The notes below the pieces were generated by a model. That model did no database searches. It was given only the letters and a program-made list of their open reading frames with translations, and had not been told where the DNA came from. Shown here one piece after another: positions 51,133 through 60,667 of a stretch of 64,000 nt of DNA. A program made the translations under genes and the position numbers. The stretch covers positions 62,001-126,000 of the forward strand of contig JAQUXR010000003.1 of the NCBI GenBank assembly GCA_028692275.1. The letters run 5' to 3'. Numbering within the stretch: the stretch's first letter is position 1; the number at the start of each line of letters is the position of its first letter. This stretch comes from Frisingicoccus sp009929615. GTDB taxonomy: Bacteria; Bacillota; Clostridia; Lachnospirales; Lachnospiraceae.

Positions 51133-52508
51133 TCATCGACCGCCTTTCTTTGTTTCTTCATGTGTTTTCTGGCCCATATAAAACATATAATATGTGCTGC
51201 CAGAGTAATCACCCACGATATTGGATAGGATATATAAATCGTCTGTACCGTATGAAACTCAGGAATTTGAAAAATCGTCGCAAGCCATACAAGGCGAAGG
51301 CCACAGGCCCCGATTAGGGATACAATCATCGGAAGTACGGAATAGCCAATACCCCTGAGGGAACCTACCATAACATCCATCATACCACAGAGTGCATAAG
51401 TGGAAGCAATCACCCTGAGGCGATTCATTCCCGCACCGATAACTTCGGCACTGGATGAATAAACGGATAATAACTGATTTCCGAAAAGAACACAGGCATT
51501 TCCCAACACTAAACCGACAATCAGCACACATACCTGCCCGCTGAATAATATTCGGTTAATACGTTTGTACTGCCCTGCTCCCATATTCTGACTTGTAAAA
51601 GATAATGTTGCCTGATGAAAAGCATTCATAGCCACATAGACAAAGCCTTCAATATTCGCCGCCGCAGAATTTCCTGCCACAACGGTTGCTCCAAACAAGT
51701 TAATGGATGACTGAATCATAACATTCGCCAATGAGAATATCATTCCCTGAACCCCCGCCGGAATACCGATTCGTAAAATTCGCAGAAGTTTGTCCTTATG
51801 AATACGAAGCTTCCGTGGCATGAGTTTCATAGCGCCCTCTTCCCGCATAAGGCATCTCACAACCAGTGCAGCTGAAATACATTCGGAAATAACCGTTGCC
51901 GTAGCAACACCGGCCACATCCATTTTAAATTGAATAACAAAAATAAGATTCAAAACAACATTAATGACACCGGCTCCGCTCAGGTAAAACAGGGGCCTCT
52001 TTGTATCTCCCACCGCTCTTAAAATAGCACTTCCGAAGTTGTAAATCATCGTTGCCGGCATACCCAGAAAATAAATTTTCAGATACAGGGTTGCCAGGTC
52101 CAGAACCTCCGGCGGTGCCTGCATCCAGGTCAGTATCAGGCGGGCACTGAAAAAACCACCGATAGCCAGAAAAATACCGCTGAACACACTGAGCAACATG
52201 GCGGTATGGACGGTTTCACTTAAATCCTTTTCTTTCTTTGCACCATAACATAGGCCTGTCAAAACATTGGCTCCGACAGATAACCCTATAAATAAATTGG
52301 TCAGCAGATTGATTAAAGCACCATTCGAACCAACGGCTGCCAGAGAGTGGTCTCCGGCGAAACGTCCAACGACTACTATATCCGCTGCATTAAATAAAAG
52401 CTGTAAAATGCTTGAACAGACCAAGGGAAGGGTAAAAATCAACATCTTCCTTAAAATCGGACCACTGCACATGTCCATTTCATAGCGTTTTTCCTGTTTC
52501 TCTTTCAT
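51129..52508 (-). CDS. MATE family efflux protein
   Basis: A 459-residue exporter with the usual two-bundle design: LLFNAADIVVVGRFAGDHSLAAVG in the first half and AAANIEGFVYVAMNAFHQATLSF in the second. Twelve helices are likely. It is the third MATE protein in the window, unlike the other two in detail. Ribosome site GGGGGA is about 13 bases upstream of the ATG, which is loose. Downstream degV overlaps by four bases. Confidence 0.9.
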   Translation of the reverse strand: MKEKQEKRYEMDMCSGPILRKMLIFTLPLVCSSILQLLFNAADIVVVGRFAGDHSLAAVGSNGALINLLTNLFIGLSVGANVLTGLCYGAKKEKDLSETVHTAMLLSVFSGIFLAIGGFFSARLILTWMQAPPEVLDLATLYLKIYFLGMPATMIYNFGSAILRAVGDTKRPLFYLSGAGVINVVLNLIFVIQFKMDVAGVATATVISECISAALVVRCLMREEGAMKLMPRKLRIHKDKLLRILRIGIPAGVQGMIFSLANVMIQSSINLFGATVVAGNSAAANIEGFVYVAMNAFHQATLSFTSQNMGAGQYKRINRILFSGQVCVLIVGLVLGNACVLFGNQLLSVYSSSAEVIGAGMNRLRVIASTYALCGMMDVMVGSLRGIGYSVLPMIVSLIGACGLRLVWLATIFQIPEFHTVQTIYISYPISWVITLAAHIICFIWARKHMKKQRKAVDE

Positions 52509-52546
52509 GACTCTTTTCTTCCCCCGTATAACTTTACAAATAATTA

Positions 52547-53857
52547 TTATTCTGCTTTAAACTGTCTGCCCAGGTTTTCGATTGCATATAACGGCAGATT
52601 GATAAGCCATTCTTCTTCCTTATAATCCGCCATTGAAGTACGTATGGAAAGCTTTGGATTATATTTCATATAATAGGTTTTCAGACTTTTCGCTTTAAGA
52701 TTAATCTCTGCTTTCACTTCAATTGGAATGACCTGTTCGCCGTTGTCAATAACAAAATTAACCTCACAGGAACCACGATCATTCGTAAAATAAGAAATAT
52801 ATAAATCAGGGATTGATACCAGTTGCTGCAAAACATACTGTTCTGTTAATGCACCTTTAAATTCTATAAATAAATCATTACCATCAAGCAATGTTCGTTG
52901 CCTCAATCCTGTCATGCAGCCAAGCAAGCCAACATCAAGAATAAACAACTTAAAGGCTTTCAAATCCTCATATGCCTTCAACGGAAGGTTTGGAGCGTTA
53001 ATGCGGCCAACTTTGTGAACCAGTCCACAATCCGACAACCAAAGAATAGCCGTTTCATATTCTTTGGCTCTGGCTCCTTCACGCACAAGTCCATAGATAA
53101 ATTTTTTATTTTCCTTAGACAGTTGGGATGGAATGCTATTCCACAGCATACGTATCTTAGGCACCATATCATTTGGTGCGTGCTTTGAAAAATCTTGCTC
53201 ATAGGCTGCGAGAATACGTTTCTGAATTTCGCGGACTTCATTGAAATTTTTTTCTTCGACAAAGGACAAAACCGCTTCAGGCATACCACCTACAAAATAA
53301 TACTGCTTAAGTGCATCAATATATACATGCTTAAAGCTTTTTACCATCTGATAATCCTGACTATCCATCAACTCAACGAAACGCTCATTTCCTGTTGCCA
53401 TCATAAATTCTTTAAATGACATAGGATATAATTTCAAAAAATTTACTTTCCCCACAGGGAAGGATGTGCCTCCATGCAAGGCAATTCCCAATAATGAACC
53501 AGCACAAACAATATGATACTGTGGTGCGTTTTCATAGAAATATTTAAGACTGGAAAGTGCCTTTGGAACTTCTTGAACCTCATCAAAAATCAACAGCGTA
53601 TTTTCACAATCTATTTTTCTTCCGGCATAAAGCTCTAAACCCATAATCAAACGTTCCGTATCCAAATCTGTCGAGAACAACTCAGCCATTCTGGAATTGG
53701 AATCAAAATTAATATAAACTGTATCAGCATAAGATTGTCTTCCGAACTCTTTCATAAGCCAGGTTTTACCAACCTGTCTTGCTCCCTCAATAATTAGAGG
53801 CTTTCGGTTTTTACTTCTTTTCCATTGATTTAAATTTTCAATTGCATATCTATACAC
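52547..53857 (-). CDS. AAA_14/DUF4143 ATP-binding protein
   Basis: A 436-residue P-loop ATPase with Walker A (EGARQVGKTWLMKEF) and Walker B (TLLIFDEVQEVP), followed by a DUF4143 C-terminal domain with a PD-(D/E)xK-like core (SCEVNFVID, then IPIEVKA). Widespread in anaerobes, with no settled function; links to defence or DNA handling have been proposed. It is transcribed alone, from TTGCAA-17-TATTAT (53903-53875, minus). I choose GTG 53857 with GGAGGT six bases upstream. Codon and GC style are similar to its neighbours, with slightly more AT-rich flanks. Confidence 0.85.
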   Translation of the reverse strand: MYRYAIENLNQWKRSKNRKPLIIEGARQVGKTWLMKEFGRQSYADTVYINFDSNSRMAELFSTDLDTERLIMGLELYAGRKIDCENTLLIFDEVQEVPKALSSLKYFYENAPQYHIVCAGSLLGIALHGGTSFPVGKVNFLKLYPMSFKEFMMATGNERFVELMDSQDYQMVKSFKHVYIDALKQYYFVGGMPEAVLSFVEEKNFNEVREIQKRILAAYEQDFSKHAPNDMVPKIRMLWNSIPSQLSKENKKFIYGLVREGARAKEYETAILWLSDCGLVHKVGRINAPNLPLKAYEDLKAFKLFILDVGLLGCMTGLRQRTLLDGNDLFIEFKGALTEQYVLQQLVSIPDLYISYFTNDRGSCEVNFVIDNGEQVIPIEVKAEINLKAKSLKTYYMKYNPKLSIRTSMADYKEEEWLINLPLYAIENLGRQFKAE

Positions 53858-53874
53858 TATTACACCTCCATACA

Positions 53875-53903
53875 ATAATATATATTATAATATGGTTTTG
53901 CAA
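53875..53903 (-). promoter_or_regulatory. Promoter of the AAA/DUF4143 gene
   Basis: TTGCAA (53903-53898) and TATTAT (53880-53875) on the minus strand are 17 bases apart, giving a very short leader before GTG 53857. Confidence 0.5.
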
Positions 53904-53960
53904 AAATTACAATGAAATTCTGATGCCGAATCACATTTTTTACAGCGAATATAGAAAAAA

Positions 53961-54018
53961 ATCCCTTTTTGAATAGATTTTAATGACTCCTACTATCTAC
54001 TCAAAAGGGATTCTTTTT
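53961..54018 (-). terminator. Terminator of aspS
   Basis: On the minus strand AATCCCTTTTGAGTAGAT pairs with ATCTATTCAAAAAGGGATT, with one small bulge and a roughly 16-base loop, followed by TTTTTTT. It lies 8 bases after the aspS stop. Confidence 0.8.
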
Positions 54019-54025
54019 ATTCACA

Positions 54026-55771
54026 TTAATCTCTGACTTTGATATGGGTTTCACGAAGCTGTTTTTCCGACACTTCATTTGGCGCACCACACATCAAATC
54101 CTGGGCACTGCTGTTCATAGGGAAGGCAATAACTTCCCGGATATTCTCTTCGTTGCGGAGGAGCATAATCATACGGTCTACACCCGGTGCCATTCCGGCA
54201 TGAGGCGGTGCTCCAAACTGAAATGCGTTGTAGAGAGCTCCGAATTTTTCTCTCAACGTTTCCTCGTCATAGCCTGCGATTTCAAAAGCTTTTACCATAA
54301 TTTCAAGGTCATGGTTTCTGACTGCACCGGAAGATAATTCAATACCGTTACACACAATATCGTACTGGTAAGCCAGAATATCCAATGGATCCTTTGTATT
54401 CAACGCTTCTAAACCACCCTGTGGCATGGAGAAAGGATTATGAGTGAACCCGATTTCTTTTGTCTCTTCATCCACTTCATACATCGGGAAGTCATTGACG
54501 TAACAAAAACGGTAGGATTTTTCTTCAAGCAAGTTCAGACGTTTTCCGAGTTCATCACGAATCTGTCCGGCATATTTACATGCCATTTTTTCATTGGCCG
54601 CAATAAAGAAAATCGTATCTCCTGCATTAAGACCAGCCATATCTGCCAGCTCTTTTTTCATATCCTCAGGAATGAATTTATCAATTGGTCCTTTGTAACT
54701 CATATCCTCTAAAACTTCCAGGTATCCAAGACCTGCCATGCCGATTTCCTGAGCAAATTTTAAAAGCTTTTCATGAAAACCTTTAGAGAGGTCTGCATGG
54801 ACACGAATGGCACGAACGGTCTTTTTGTGGAATGGCTTAAAGGTACATCTCTGGAAGAAATCTGTAACATCAATAATTCTTAATGGATTTCTTAAATCCG
54901 GTTTATCGGAACCAAATTCCAGCATCGCCTGTTTATAACTGATAATAGGAAATGGGGCTGCTGTCACTTCATAACCTTCCGGCGCAAATTTTTTGAAGGT
55001 TTCGTATAAGACTTCTTCACCAACTGCGAAAACCTCTTCCTGAGTTGCAAAACTCATTTCAAAATCAAGCTGATAGAATTCCCCCGGTGAACGGTCTGCA
55101 CGGGCATCTTCATCTCTGAAACACGGTGCTATCTGGAAGTATTTATCAAATCCAGCTGTCATTAATAGCTGTTTATACTGCTGAGGTGCCTGAGGAAGTG
55201 CATAGAATTTACCCTTATGCACACGGGAAGGGACAATATAATCTCTGGCTCCCTCCGGAGAGGATGCACATAAAATAGGTGTCTGGATTTCCATAAAGTC
55301 CATGCTGCTCATCTTTTCGCGAATAAACTGAATAACTTTAGAACGGAAAAGAATATTTTCTTTCACCTTCTGGTTTCTTAAATCCAAATAACGATATTTC
55401 AAACGCACATCTTCACGAATATCTTTGGATGCTGTAATTTCAAAAGGCAAATCTCTGTAAACCTTGCCCAGTATATCCACTTTTCCGACTTCAAGTTCGA
55501 TGGTTCCTGTAGCAATCTTCGGATTATAGGTTTCTTCATCACGTTCACGAATAACACCTTCTACAGAAATACACTGTTCCTTACGAATACCCTTAAACAA
55601 ATCTGTATTTCTGAAAACCACCTGCACAATGCCATACATATCTCTCAAATCAACGAAAGATACACCGCCATGATCTCGGATATTTTCAACCCATCCTGCT
55701 AATTTAATCTGTGAGCCGATATCACTTTCACTTACCTGATTCATTGTTTTGCTGCGATATACATTTGCCAT
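54026..55771 (-). CDS. aspS: Aspartate--tRNA ligase
   Basis: A 581-residue class II synthetase with an N-terminal OB-fold (IKLAGWVENIRDHGGVSFVDLRD), motif 2 (FRDEDARADRSPGEFYQLD), a bacterial GAD insertion, and motif 3 (GMAPGVDRMIMLL). It charges tRNA-Asp, and in organisms without AsnRS also tRNA-Asn. I choose ATG 55771 with AAAGGGAG upstream; longer starts run into the T-box terminator. It is controlled by a T-box leader whose apparent specifier reads an Asn codon, which suits a non-discriminating enzyme; GatCAB is not in the window. Confidence 0.95.
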   Translation of the reverse strand: MANVYRSKTMNQVSESDIGSQIKLAGWVENIRDHGGVSFVDLRDMYGIVQVVFRNTDLFKGIRKEQCISVEGVIRERDEETYNPKIATGTIELEVGKVDILGKVYRDLPFEITASKDIREDVRLKYRYLDLRNQKVKENILFRSKVIQFIREKMSSMDFMEIQTPILCASSPEGARDYIVPSRVHKGKFYALPQAPQQYKQLLMTAGFDKYFQIAPCFRDEDARADRSPGEFYQLDFEMSFATQEEVFAVGEEVLYETFKKFAPEGYEVTAAPFPIISYKQAMLEFGSDKPDLRNPLRIIDVTDFFQRCTFKPFHKKTVRAIRVHADLSKGFHEKLLKFAQEIGMAGLGYLEVLEDMSYKGPIDKFIPEDMKKELADMAGLNAGDTIFFIAANEKMACKYAGQIRDELGKRLNLLEEKSYRFCYVNDFPMYEVDEETKEIGFTHNPFSMPQGGLEALNTKDPLDILAYQYDIVCNGIELSSGAVRNHDLEIMVKAFEIAGYDEETLREKFGALYNAFQFGAPPHAGMAPGVDRMIMLLRNEENIREVIAFPMNSSAQDLMCGAPNEVSEKQLRETHIKVRD

Positions 55772-55799
55772 TTTCTTTCTCCCTTTCTTTTCTTCAAAC

Positions 55800-56050
55800 A
55801 AAAAACTGCCCATCCTGAAATTTTACTTTCAGGACGAACAGTGTATTTACTATCCGCGGTACCACCTGACTTACTGTCATAATATATAACAGTCACTTTC
55901 ATGACCTGCTGTTTTAACGTCCAGCCCACGGCGCCCCTACTTATCAACTGTCTTGATGTTCAGTTTGCAGCTGTTAGAGTGTTATTCCTGAAAATTCACT
56001 TTACGGATATCCCACCATCATCCGCTCTCTGGAAACGATAATTTACAGTA
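55800..56050 (-). promoter_or_regulatory. T-box riboswitch leader of aspS
   Basis: The minus strand carries the conserved antiterminator sequence AGGTGGTACCGCGG (about 55868-55853, complement CCGCGGTACCACCT) and, downstream of it, a terminator hairpin GTCCTGAAA..TTTCAGGAT with G-U pairs followed by TTTTTT just before aspS. Upstream lies a Stem I-like region with AGAGAGCGGATGATGG and GGGATATCCG. The likely specifier loop reads GAATAACACTC, with AAC (Asn) at 55983-55981. T-boxes bind uncharged tRNA and permit read-through when the tRNA is uncharged. Confidence 0.92.
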
Positions 56051-56125
56051 CTTCTTTCTGTCTTTGCTTTTTTGTGAATTTTAAACCATATCATTTTATT
56101 TGTCAAGTTTTTTTTCACAAACTCC

Positions 56126-58369
56126 TTATTCGACATTTTTTAAAGCTTCATCCATTGGGATTCTTTCTATTCGTCGGAACTGGAGCAATGCAACGATGCA
56201 GTAAACAACCATAACAATAATAAACATCTCTCCATAAATCTGTGGTGCTATGTAAAATGTCAGCCAGCCCGAAAAATCTTTAATAATCATCCGGAACAAA
56301 GCCTTTATCACCCAGGTGGAAATGACCAGACTGATAACTACAGAGAAAATAACCACCCATGTTGTTGCCATCAGATAAAGACGTCCTATCTCACTATTTT
56401 CATAGCCTAGGATTTTCACCATAGAAATAGACGTAGTGTTTTTCTCCACAATAAGCTTTGTGAGTAAATAAATTAAAAGAGCCGCTAAAATAATCGCAAA
56501 GACATTAATCATATAAAACATTTTTCCCATAGATAAATCCAGCTGCCGGGATACCTTTGTTAAATCCTCCTCTGTAATACAGGATGCAATATAGTTTTCA
56601 TCAATATCCGAAAGTTCTTTATTCGAAAAATATCCATTAAAATAATCTGCTTCCTTATCAAAGACTTTCACAAATTCCTCTGCCGGCATAAATACAGCCA
56701 TAGCTGCCGGATAATCATAAATTCCCGTGATTTCAAAAGAATATTCGTTTTTCCCATAGGCCTCTCTGAGGGTAATTCTGTCCCCTTCGTGCAACCGGTA
56801 TTTTTCTGCCATTCCCACAGAAATAGAAACGCCTTCCGAATCCAAACCGGCCTTCACATACTCGCTATTTTCCGCAATGCCGTAGGCACTCACTTCTTCG
56901 CCGTCATTATCGTCGACGAAATATTTCAGCGATGTGACCGAATATTTTTCGGCTGAAGAATCTTCCGCTTCCACAGGGGCTTTCAATATATACTGGTAAT
57001 CCGCCAGCATATTCGAAGATATTTCTTTTTGATAATGGGATAAAAGCGGCCCCATCATCATTCCAAAAAGCAATAAAATATTGGCAAAGACAATTCCTGC
57101 GAATAATGTCAAATAACTTGAACGGTTCTGAAGCATAATTCTCAGGCGAAAACGATTAAAGAACTTAAAGGCCGGCAGACGGATTGCCTTTTCCTTGTGT
57201 TTACGGCTCAAATCATGTCTCAAAAAAGCAAGTGGTGAAAAGGCCAATCGTCGAATAAGTACTACCGTATTTGCCACTGCCATAATAAGTATCGGAATAA
57301 TTGTTGTCAGTACAAAGGCTTCCCCATTCCATATGGTTTTATAGGTTGGCAGACTATAGCTGTTATAATACATAGCTGCCACAATATTTTTAAACAGTGT
57401 GTATCCCAAAATATTTCCGACTAATGCGGCGGCCAGCGTAACCAGAACAGGCAGGGTCAAATAATGTTTCAGCATTTCGCCCTTGGTATAACCGGAAGCC
57501 CTCAGAGTTCCTATAACAGCTGACTCCTTGACAATCGTGTGGTTAATCGTCACCGAAAAGACAAATGCTAAAATAATTATCAGAATATACAAAAGGACAA
57601 TCATCATGGTCCGGTCACCGCCCATATCTTCTCCGGTAAAGTTGATGGCCTGATTACTGTATCTCGGAACATATTTTGTAACAGCCACATTTTCACCAAG
57701 CAACTCTAAAAAATCATCTGAAGCTTCTTTCTCTGCAATCTCATCCACCGGTACCGGATTATATTTCCATGAATAATTATAATGCACAATCGGAGTATCA
57801 AAATGGTCAAACCCCTCTTCCGTCATAATCGCCACACCAAATTTCACTGCATCAAACATCATATCTGAATTATCCGAAAAAAGTGCACTGTAATCCGAAA
57901 GAGCTACAAGTCCTGTGACCTTTAATTCTCTATCCCCAGACGTTATCCTATCCCCCACTTGAATATCGTTGTTATTGGCATACATCCGGTCCAAAGCAAT
58001 TTCATTGTCTTTTTCCGGAAACGCCCCCTCCATAAGGTCTTCCAGATTAACAATCTCTCGTTTCTTGAAAATTCTCACCTTGCTGTCTGTATTTGTATCG
58101 GCATCGATATAGAAATCCGGATAAATTTTCACATTTTCTTCTAACCTATCTAGTACTTCCTCACTTGCCGCTTCCTGTAAAACGAAATGACCATCTTCAA
58201 TATTATAAGTCTCAAAACTGTCATTGTATGCTTTAATCATACTGCCCCCGGCTACAAGAAAGCCGGATACAAAACCAATAGTTGCTGCCATAAAAAGAAA
58301 AATAACCAGATATTTCCCTATTTCCCCGGTAAATTCACGGGGAAGCCGTTTATTTAATGGATTTCTCAT
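56126..58369 (-). CDS. ABC transporter permease, FtsX/MacB-like
   Basis: A 747-residue permease with a membrane helix at about 20-40, a large outer-face region (about 45-260), a block of helices, then a second copy of a similar plan with TM helices at the C-terminus, as in duplicated FtsX-like permeases of antibiotic or lipid exporters. I choose ATG 58369 with GGGGGAG upstream. It pairs with the ATPase gene 12 bases upstream. Substrate unknown. Confidence 0.86.
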   Translation of the reverse strand: MRNPLNKRLPREFTGEIGKYLVIFLFMAATIGFVSGFLVAGGSMIKAYNDSFETYNIEDGHFVLQEAASEEVLDRLEENVKIYPDFYIDADTNTDSKVRIFKKREIVNLEDLMEGAFPEKDNEIALDRMYANNNDIQVGDRITSGDRELKVTGLVALSDYSALFSDNSDMMFDAVKFGVAIMTEEGFDHFDTPIVHYNYSWKYNPVPVDEIAEKEASDDFLELLGENVAVTKYVPRYSNQAINFTGEDMGGDRTMMIVLLYILIIILAFVFSVTINHTIVKESAVIGTLRASGYTKGEMLKHYLTLPVLVTLAAALVGNILGYTLFKNIVAAMYYNSYSLPTYKTIWNGEAFVLTTIIPILIMAVANTVVLIRRLAFSPLAFLRHDLSRKHKEKAIRLPAFKFFNRFRLRIMLQNRSSYLTLFAGIVFANILLLFGMMMGPLLSHYQKEISSNMLADYQYILKAPVEAEDSSAEKYSVTSLKYFVDDNDGEEVSAYGIAENSEYVKAGLDSEGVSISVGMAEKYRLHEGDRITLREAYGKNEYSFEITGIYDYPAAMAVFMPAEEFVKVFDKEADYFNGYFSNKELSDIDENYIASCITEEDLTKVSRQLDLSMGKMFYMINVFAIILAALLIYLLTKLIVEKNTTSISMVKILGYENSEIGRLYLMATTWVVIFSVVISLVISTWVIKALFRMIIKDFSGWLTFYIAPQIYGEMFIIVMVVYCIVALLQFRRIERIPMDEALKNVE

Positions 58370-58381
58370 CAATACTCCCCC

Positions 58382-59080
58382 TTACCATTCCAAATCGACG
58401 GCTGGAATTTTCACATCATTATAATAATCCTTGCGAATCTGTCCATCTCTCAAAAGAATTACTCTGTCCGCCATATTTTTTATGGCATCATTATGAGTCA
58501 CCATAATAACCGTATTGCCGTACTTCCGGTTCACATCCTCAATCAATTTTAAAATATCCTTTGAAGTATTATAATCTAATGCTCCAGTAGGTTCATCACA
58601 AAGGAGAATATCCGGATTCTTTATGATTGCCCGACCAATAGCGGTTCTCTGCTGCTGTCCTCCGGACAACTGATTCGGCAGTTTGTAACGATGTTCGTAA
58701 AGTCCCAGAGTCTTCAACAAATCATCAATTTCCAGGGCTTTATCGCTTAAATATTCTCCGACTTCGATATTCTCTTTCACATTCAGGTTTGGAATCAGAT
58801 TATACATCTGAAAAACATACCCCAAATGTTTTCTCCGATATCTGGTCAATGCCTTATCTTTCATGTCTGCTGTTTTTTCACCCTCGATAGATATATATCC
58901 ACTGTCAGCATCGTCGATACCGCCAATGATATTCAACAAAGTAGACTTTCCTGAACCGGATGGTCCCAATAATACACAAATCTCTCCACGCTCAATATTA
59001 AAATTAATATCTTTTAATACCTCTACCCGGTTTCCATCATTTCCATAGCTTTTCTTTAAATCTTTGATTTCCAAAAACAT
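58382..59080 (-). CDS. ABC transporter ATP-binding protein, LolD/MacB type
   Basis: A 232-residue ATPase with GPSGSGKSTLLN (Walker A), LSGGQQQRTAIGRAI (signature), DILLCDEPTGALD (Walker B) and VTHNDAI (switch). It belongs to the MacB/LolD/BceA group and partners the FtsX-like permease. First gene of a two-gene operon whose promoter carries the TTAGTT-N2-AACTAA palindrome, identical to the one upstream of the YbaN operon. ATG has AGGAGTGAT upstream. Confidence 0.92.
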   Translation of the reverse strand: MFLEIKDLKKSYGNDGNRVEVLKDINFNIERGEICVLLGPSGSGKSTLLNIIGGIDDADSGYISIEGEKTADMKDKALTRYRRKHLGYVFQMYNLIPNLNVKENIEVGEYLSDKALEIDDLLKTLGLYEHRYKLPNQLSGGQQQRTAIGRAIIKNPDILLCDEPTGALDYNTSKDILKLIEDVNRKYGNTVIMVTHNDAIKNMADRVILLRDGQIRKDYYNDVKIPAVDLEW

Positions 59081-59103
59081 CTAATATCACTCCTATTTTC
59101 AAA

Positions 59104-59153
59104 TTAGTTCAAACTAACCACATTCATTATAAATCCTGAATTTTGAATTACAA
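59104..59153 (-). promoter_or_regulatory. Promoter of the LolD/FtsX operon with TTAGTT-CA-AACTAA operator
   Basis: On the minus strand TTGTAA (59153-59148) and TATAAT (59131-59126) are 16 bases apart. Eight bases after the -10 box comes TTAGTT-N2-AACTAA (59117-59104), at the start-site region. The 17 bases at 59102-59118 are identical to 24711-24727. A perfect 12-base palindrome GTTATCGATAAC lies upstream of the -35 box (59158-59169). Confidence 0.65.
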
Positions 59154-59183
59154 GACTGTTATCGATAACTTTTTTCATTAGCA

Positions 59184-59225
59184 AAAAAAGATGTACATCC
59201 TCCAAAAGGAGAATGCACATCTTCT
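59184..59225 (-). terminator. Terminator of the homocysteine synthase gene
   Basis: On the minus strand AAGATGT-CAT-CTCC type stem (two mismatches) with loop TTTT is followed by a run of seven T. It lies just after the stop codon. Confidence 0.8.
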
Positions 59226-59231
59226 ATCATT

Positions 59232-60536
59232 TTATAAAGCTTTAAATGCCTCGTTTAAGTCCTCGATAATATCCTCAGCATTTTCAGTACCAATGGACAA
59301 GCGAATGGTGTTTGGCTTGATTCCCTGGTCTGCCAGTTCTTTCACATTTAACTGGGAATGGGTTGTTGATGCCGGGTGAATCACCAGAGATTTCACATCT
59401 GCCACATTAGCAAGCAGTGAAAAGAGCTCCAGCTCATCAATAAATTTCTTGGCCCTATTCTCATCCCCTTTGATTTCAAAGGTAAAGATTGAACCGCCAC
59501 CCTTTGGAAAATACTTCTGGTATAGTCTCTGCTGCTCTTCATCCTCAGATACTGCCGGATGATGCACCTTCTCGACCAATGGATGATTTTCAAGGTAAGA
59601 CACAACCTTCAATGCATTTTCTACATGACGTTCTACTCTGAGGGAAAGGGTTTCCAATCCCTGAAGGAAAAAGAATGCATGGAATGGTGAAAGTGTTGCT
59701 CCCGTATCACGCAGGAGAATCGCACGAATCTTTGTAACAAAAGCTGCCGGACCAACGGCTTTCGTAAAGCTGATGCCATGGTAACTCGGGTCAGGCTCTG
59801 TAAGGGATGCAAATTTTCCGCTGGCTTCCCAGTCAAACTTTCCGCTGTCAATAATAACACCACCCACCGTTGTTCCATGACCGCCAATAAATTTTGTAGC
59901 TGAATGGACAACGACATCTGCACCATATTCAATCGGGCGGACCAGATAAGGCGTTGCAAAGGTATTGTCAACAACAAGAGGTATCTTATGTGCATGAGCT
60001 ATCTGGGCAATTCTCTCAATATCAACCACATCTGAATTTGGATTCCCCAAAGTTTCTATATGGACCGCTTTTGTATTCTCCTGTATAGCGGCTTCAAGTT
60101 CTTCATAGTTAAACGGGTCTACAAAGGTTGCTGTAATTCCGTACTGTGGCAGTGTATGTGCTAAAAGGTTGTAAGTTCCGCCATAAATATTTTTTGCAGC
60201 TACAATATGGTCTCCGGCATGAGCCAGATTTTCAAAGGTATAGGCAATAGCCGCTGCACCGGATGCCACCGCTAAAGCTGCCACACCGCCTTCAAGAGCT
60301 GCTATTCTCTGTTCAAAAACATCCTCGGTTGGATTGGTCAGCCGACCATAGATATTGCCTGCGTCACTAAGATTAAACCGGGCCTCTGCATGGGCTGAAT
60401 TCTTAAAAACATAGGATGATGTCTGATAAATTGGTACGGCTCTGGCATCCGTTACCGGGTCTGGCTGTTCCTGTCCTACATGAAGCTGTAATGTTTCAAA
60501 TTTAAAATTTCTTTCTGAATATGTTTTCTTTCCCAT
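59232..60536 (-). CDS. metY: O-acetylhomoserine sulfhydrylase (homocysteine synthase)
   Basis: A 434-residue PLP enzyme of the Cys/Met metabolism family that makes homocysteine from O-acetylhomoserine and sulfide. The Schiff-base lysine is in HSATKFIGGHGT; the N-terminal LHVGQEQPDPVTDARAVPIYQTSS motif and the C-terminal SIGTENAEDIIEDL segment fit OAH sulfhydrylase rather than gamma-lyase, though related activities are possible. No S-box or T-box was evident in the short upstream region. ATG has GAGGAAA upstream. Promoter candidate TTGTAA-16-TATATA at 60587-60560. Confidence 0.92.
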   Translation of the reverse strand: MGKKTYSERNFKFETLQLHVGQEQPDPVTDARAVPIYQTSSYVFKNSAHAEARFNLSDAGNIYGRLTNPTEDVFEQRIAALEGGVAALAVASGAAAIAYTFENLAHAGDHIVAAKNIYGGTYNLLAHTLPQYGITATFVDPFNYEELEAAIQENTKAVHIETLGNPNSDVVDIERIAQIAHAHKIPLVVDNTFATPYLVRPIEYGADVVVHSATKFIGGHGTTVGGVIIDSGKFDWEASGKFASLTEPDPSYHGISFTKAVGPAAFVTKIRAILLRDTGATLSPFHAFFFLQGLETLSLRVERHVENALKVVSYLENHPLVEKVHHPAVSEDEEQQRLYQKYFPKGGGSIFTFEIKGDENRAKKFIDELELFSLLANVADVKSLVIHPASTTHSQLNVKELADQGIKPNTIRLSIGTENAEDIIEDLNEAFKAL

Positions 60537-60639
60537 AATTTTTCCTCTTTTCTATATTGTATATATATAATTCCTATCTGTTTACAAGGAAATAGTATCA
60601 TGGAAATTCTAACATGTCTAATATGTAAAAACATGGGCT

Positions 60640-60662
60640 GGCTATAGGTTTGTTCTATAGCC
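60640..60662. repeat. Hairpin upstream of the XRE promoter
   Basis: GGCTATAG (60640-60647) pairs perfectly with CTATAGCC (60655-60662) around a 7-base loop. It is just upstream of the promoter at 60681. It may be a protein site or a weak terminator; no T-run is next to it. Confidence 0.35.
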
Positions 60663-60667
60663 GTTCA

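Noticed and set aside
56126..59080. Antibiotic-resistance assignment for the LolD/FtsX pair
   Set aside because: BceAB-type detoxification modules normally carry a cognate two-component system, which is absent here.
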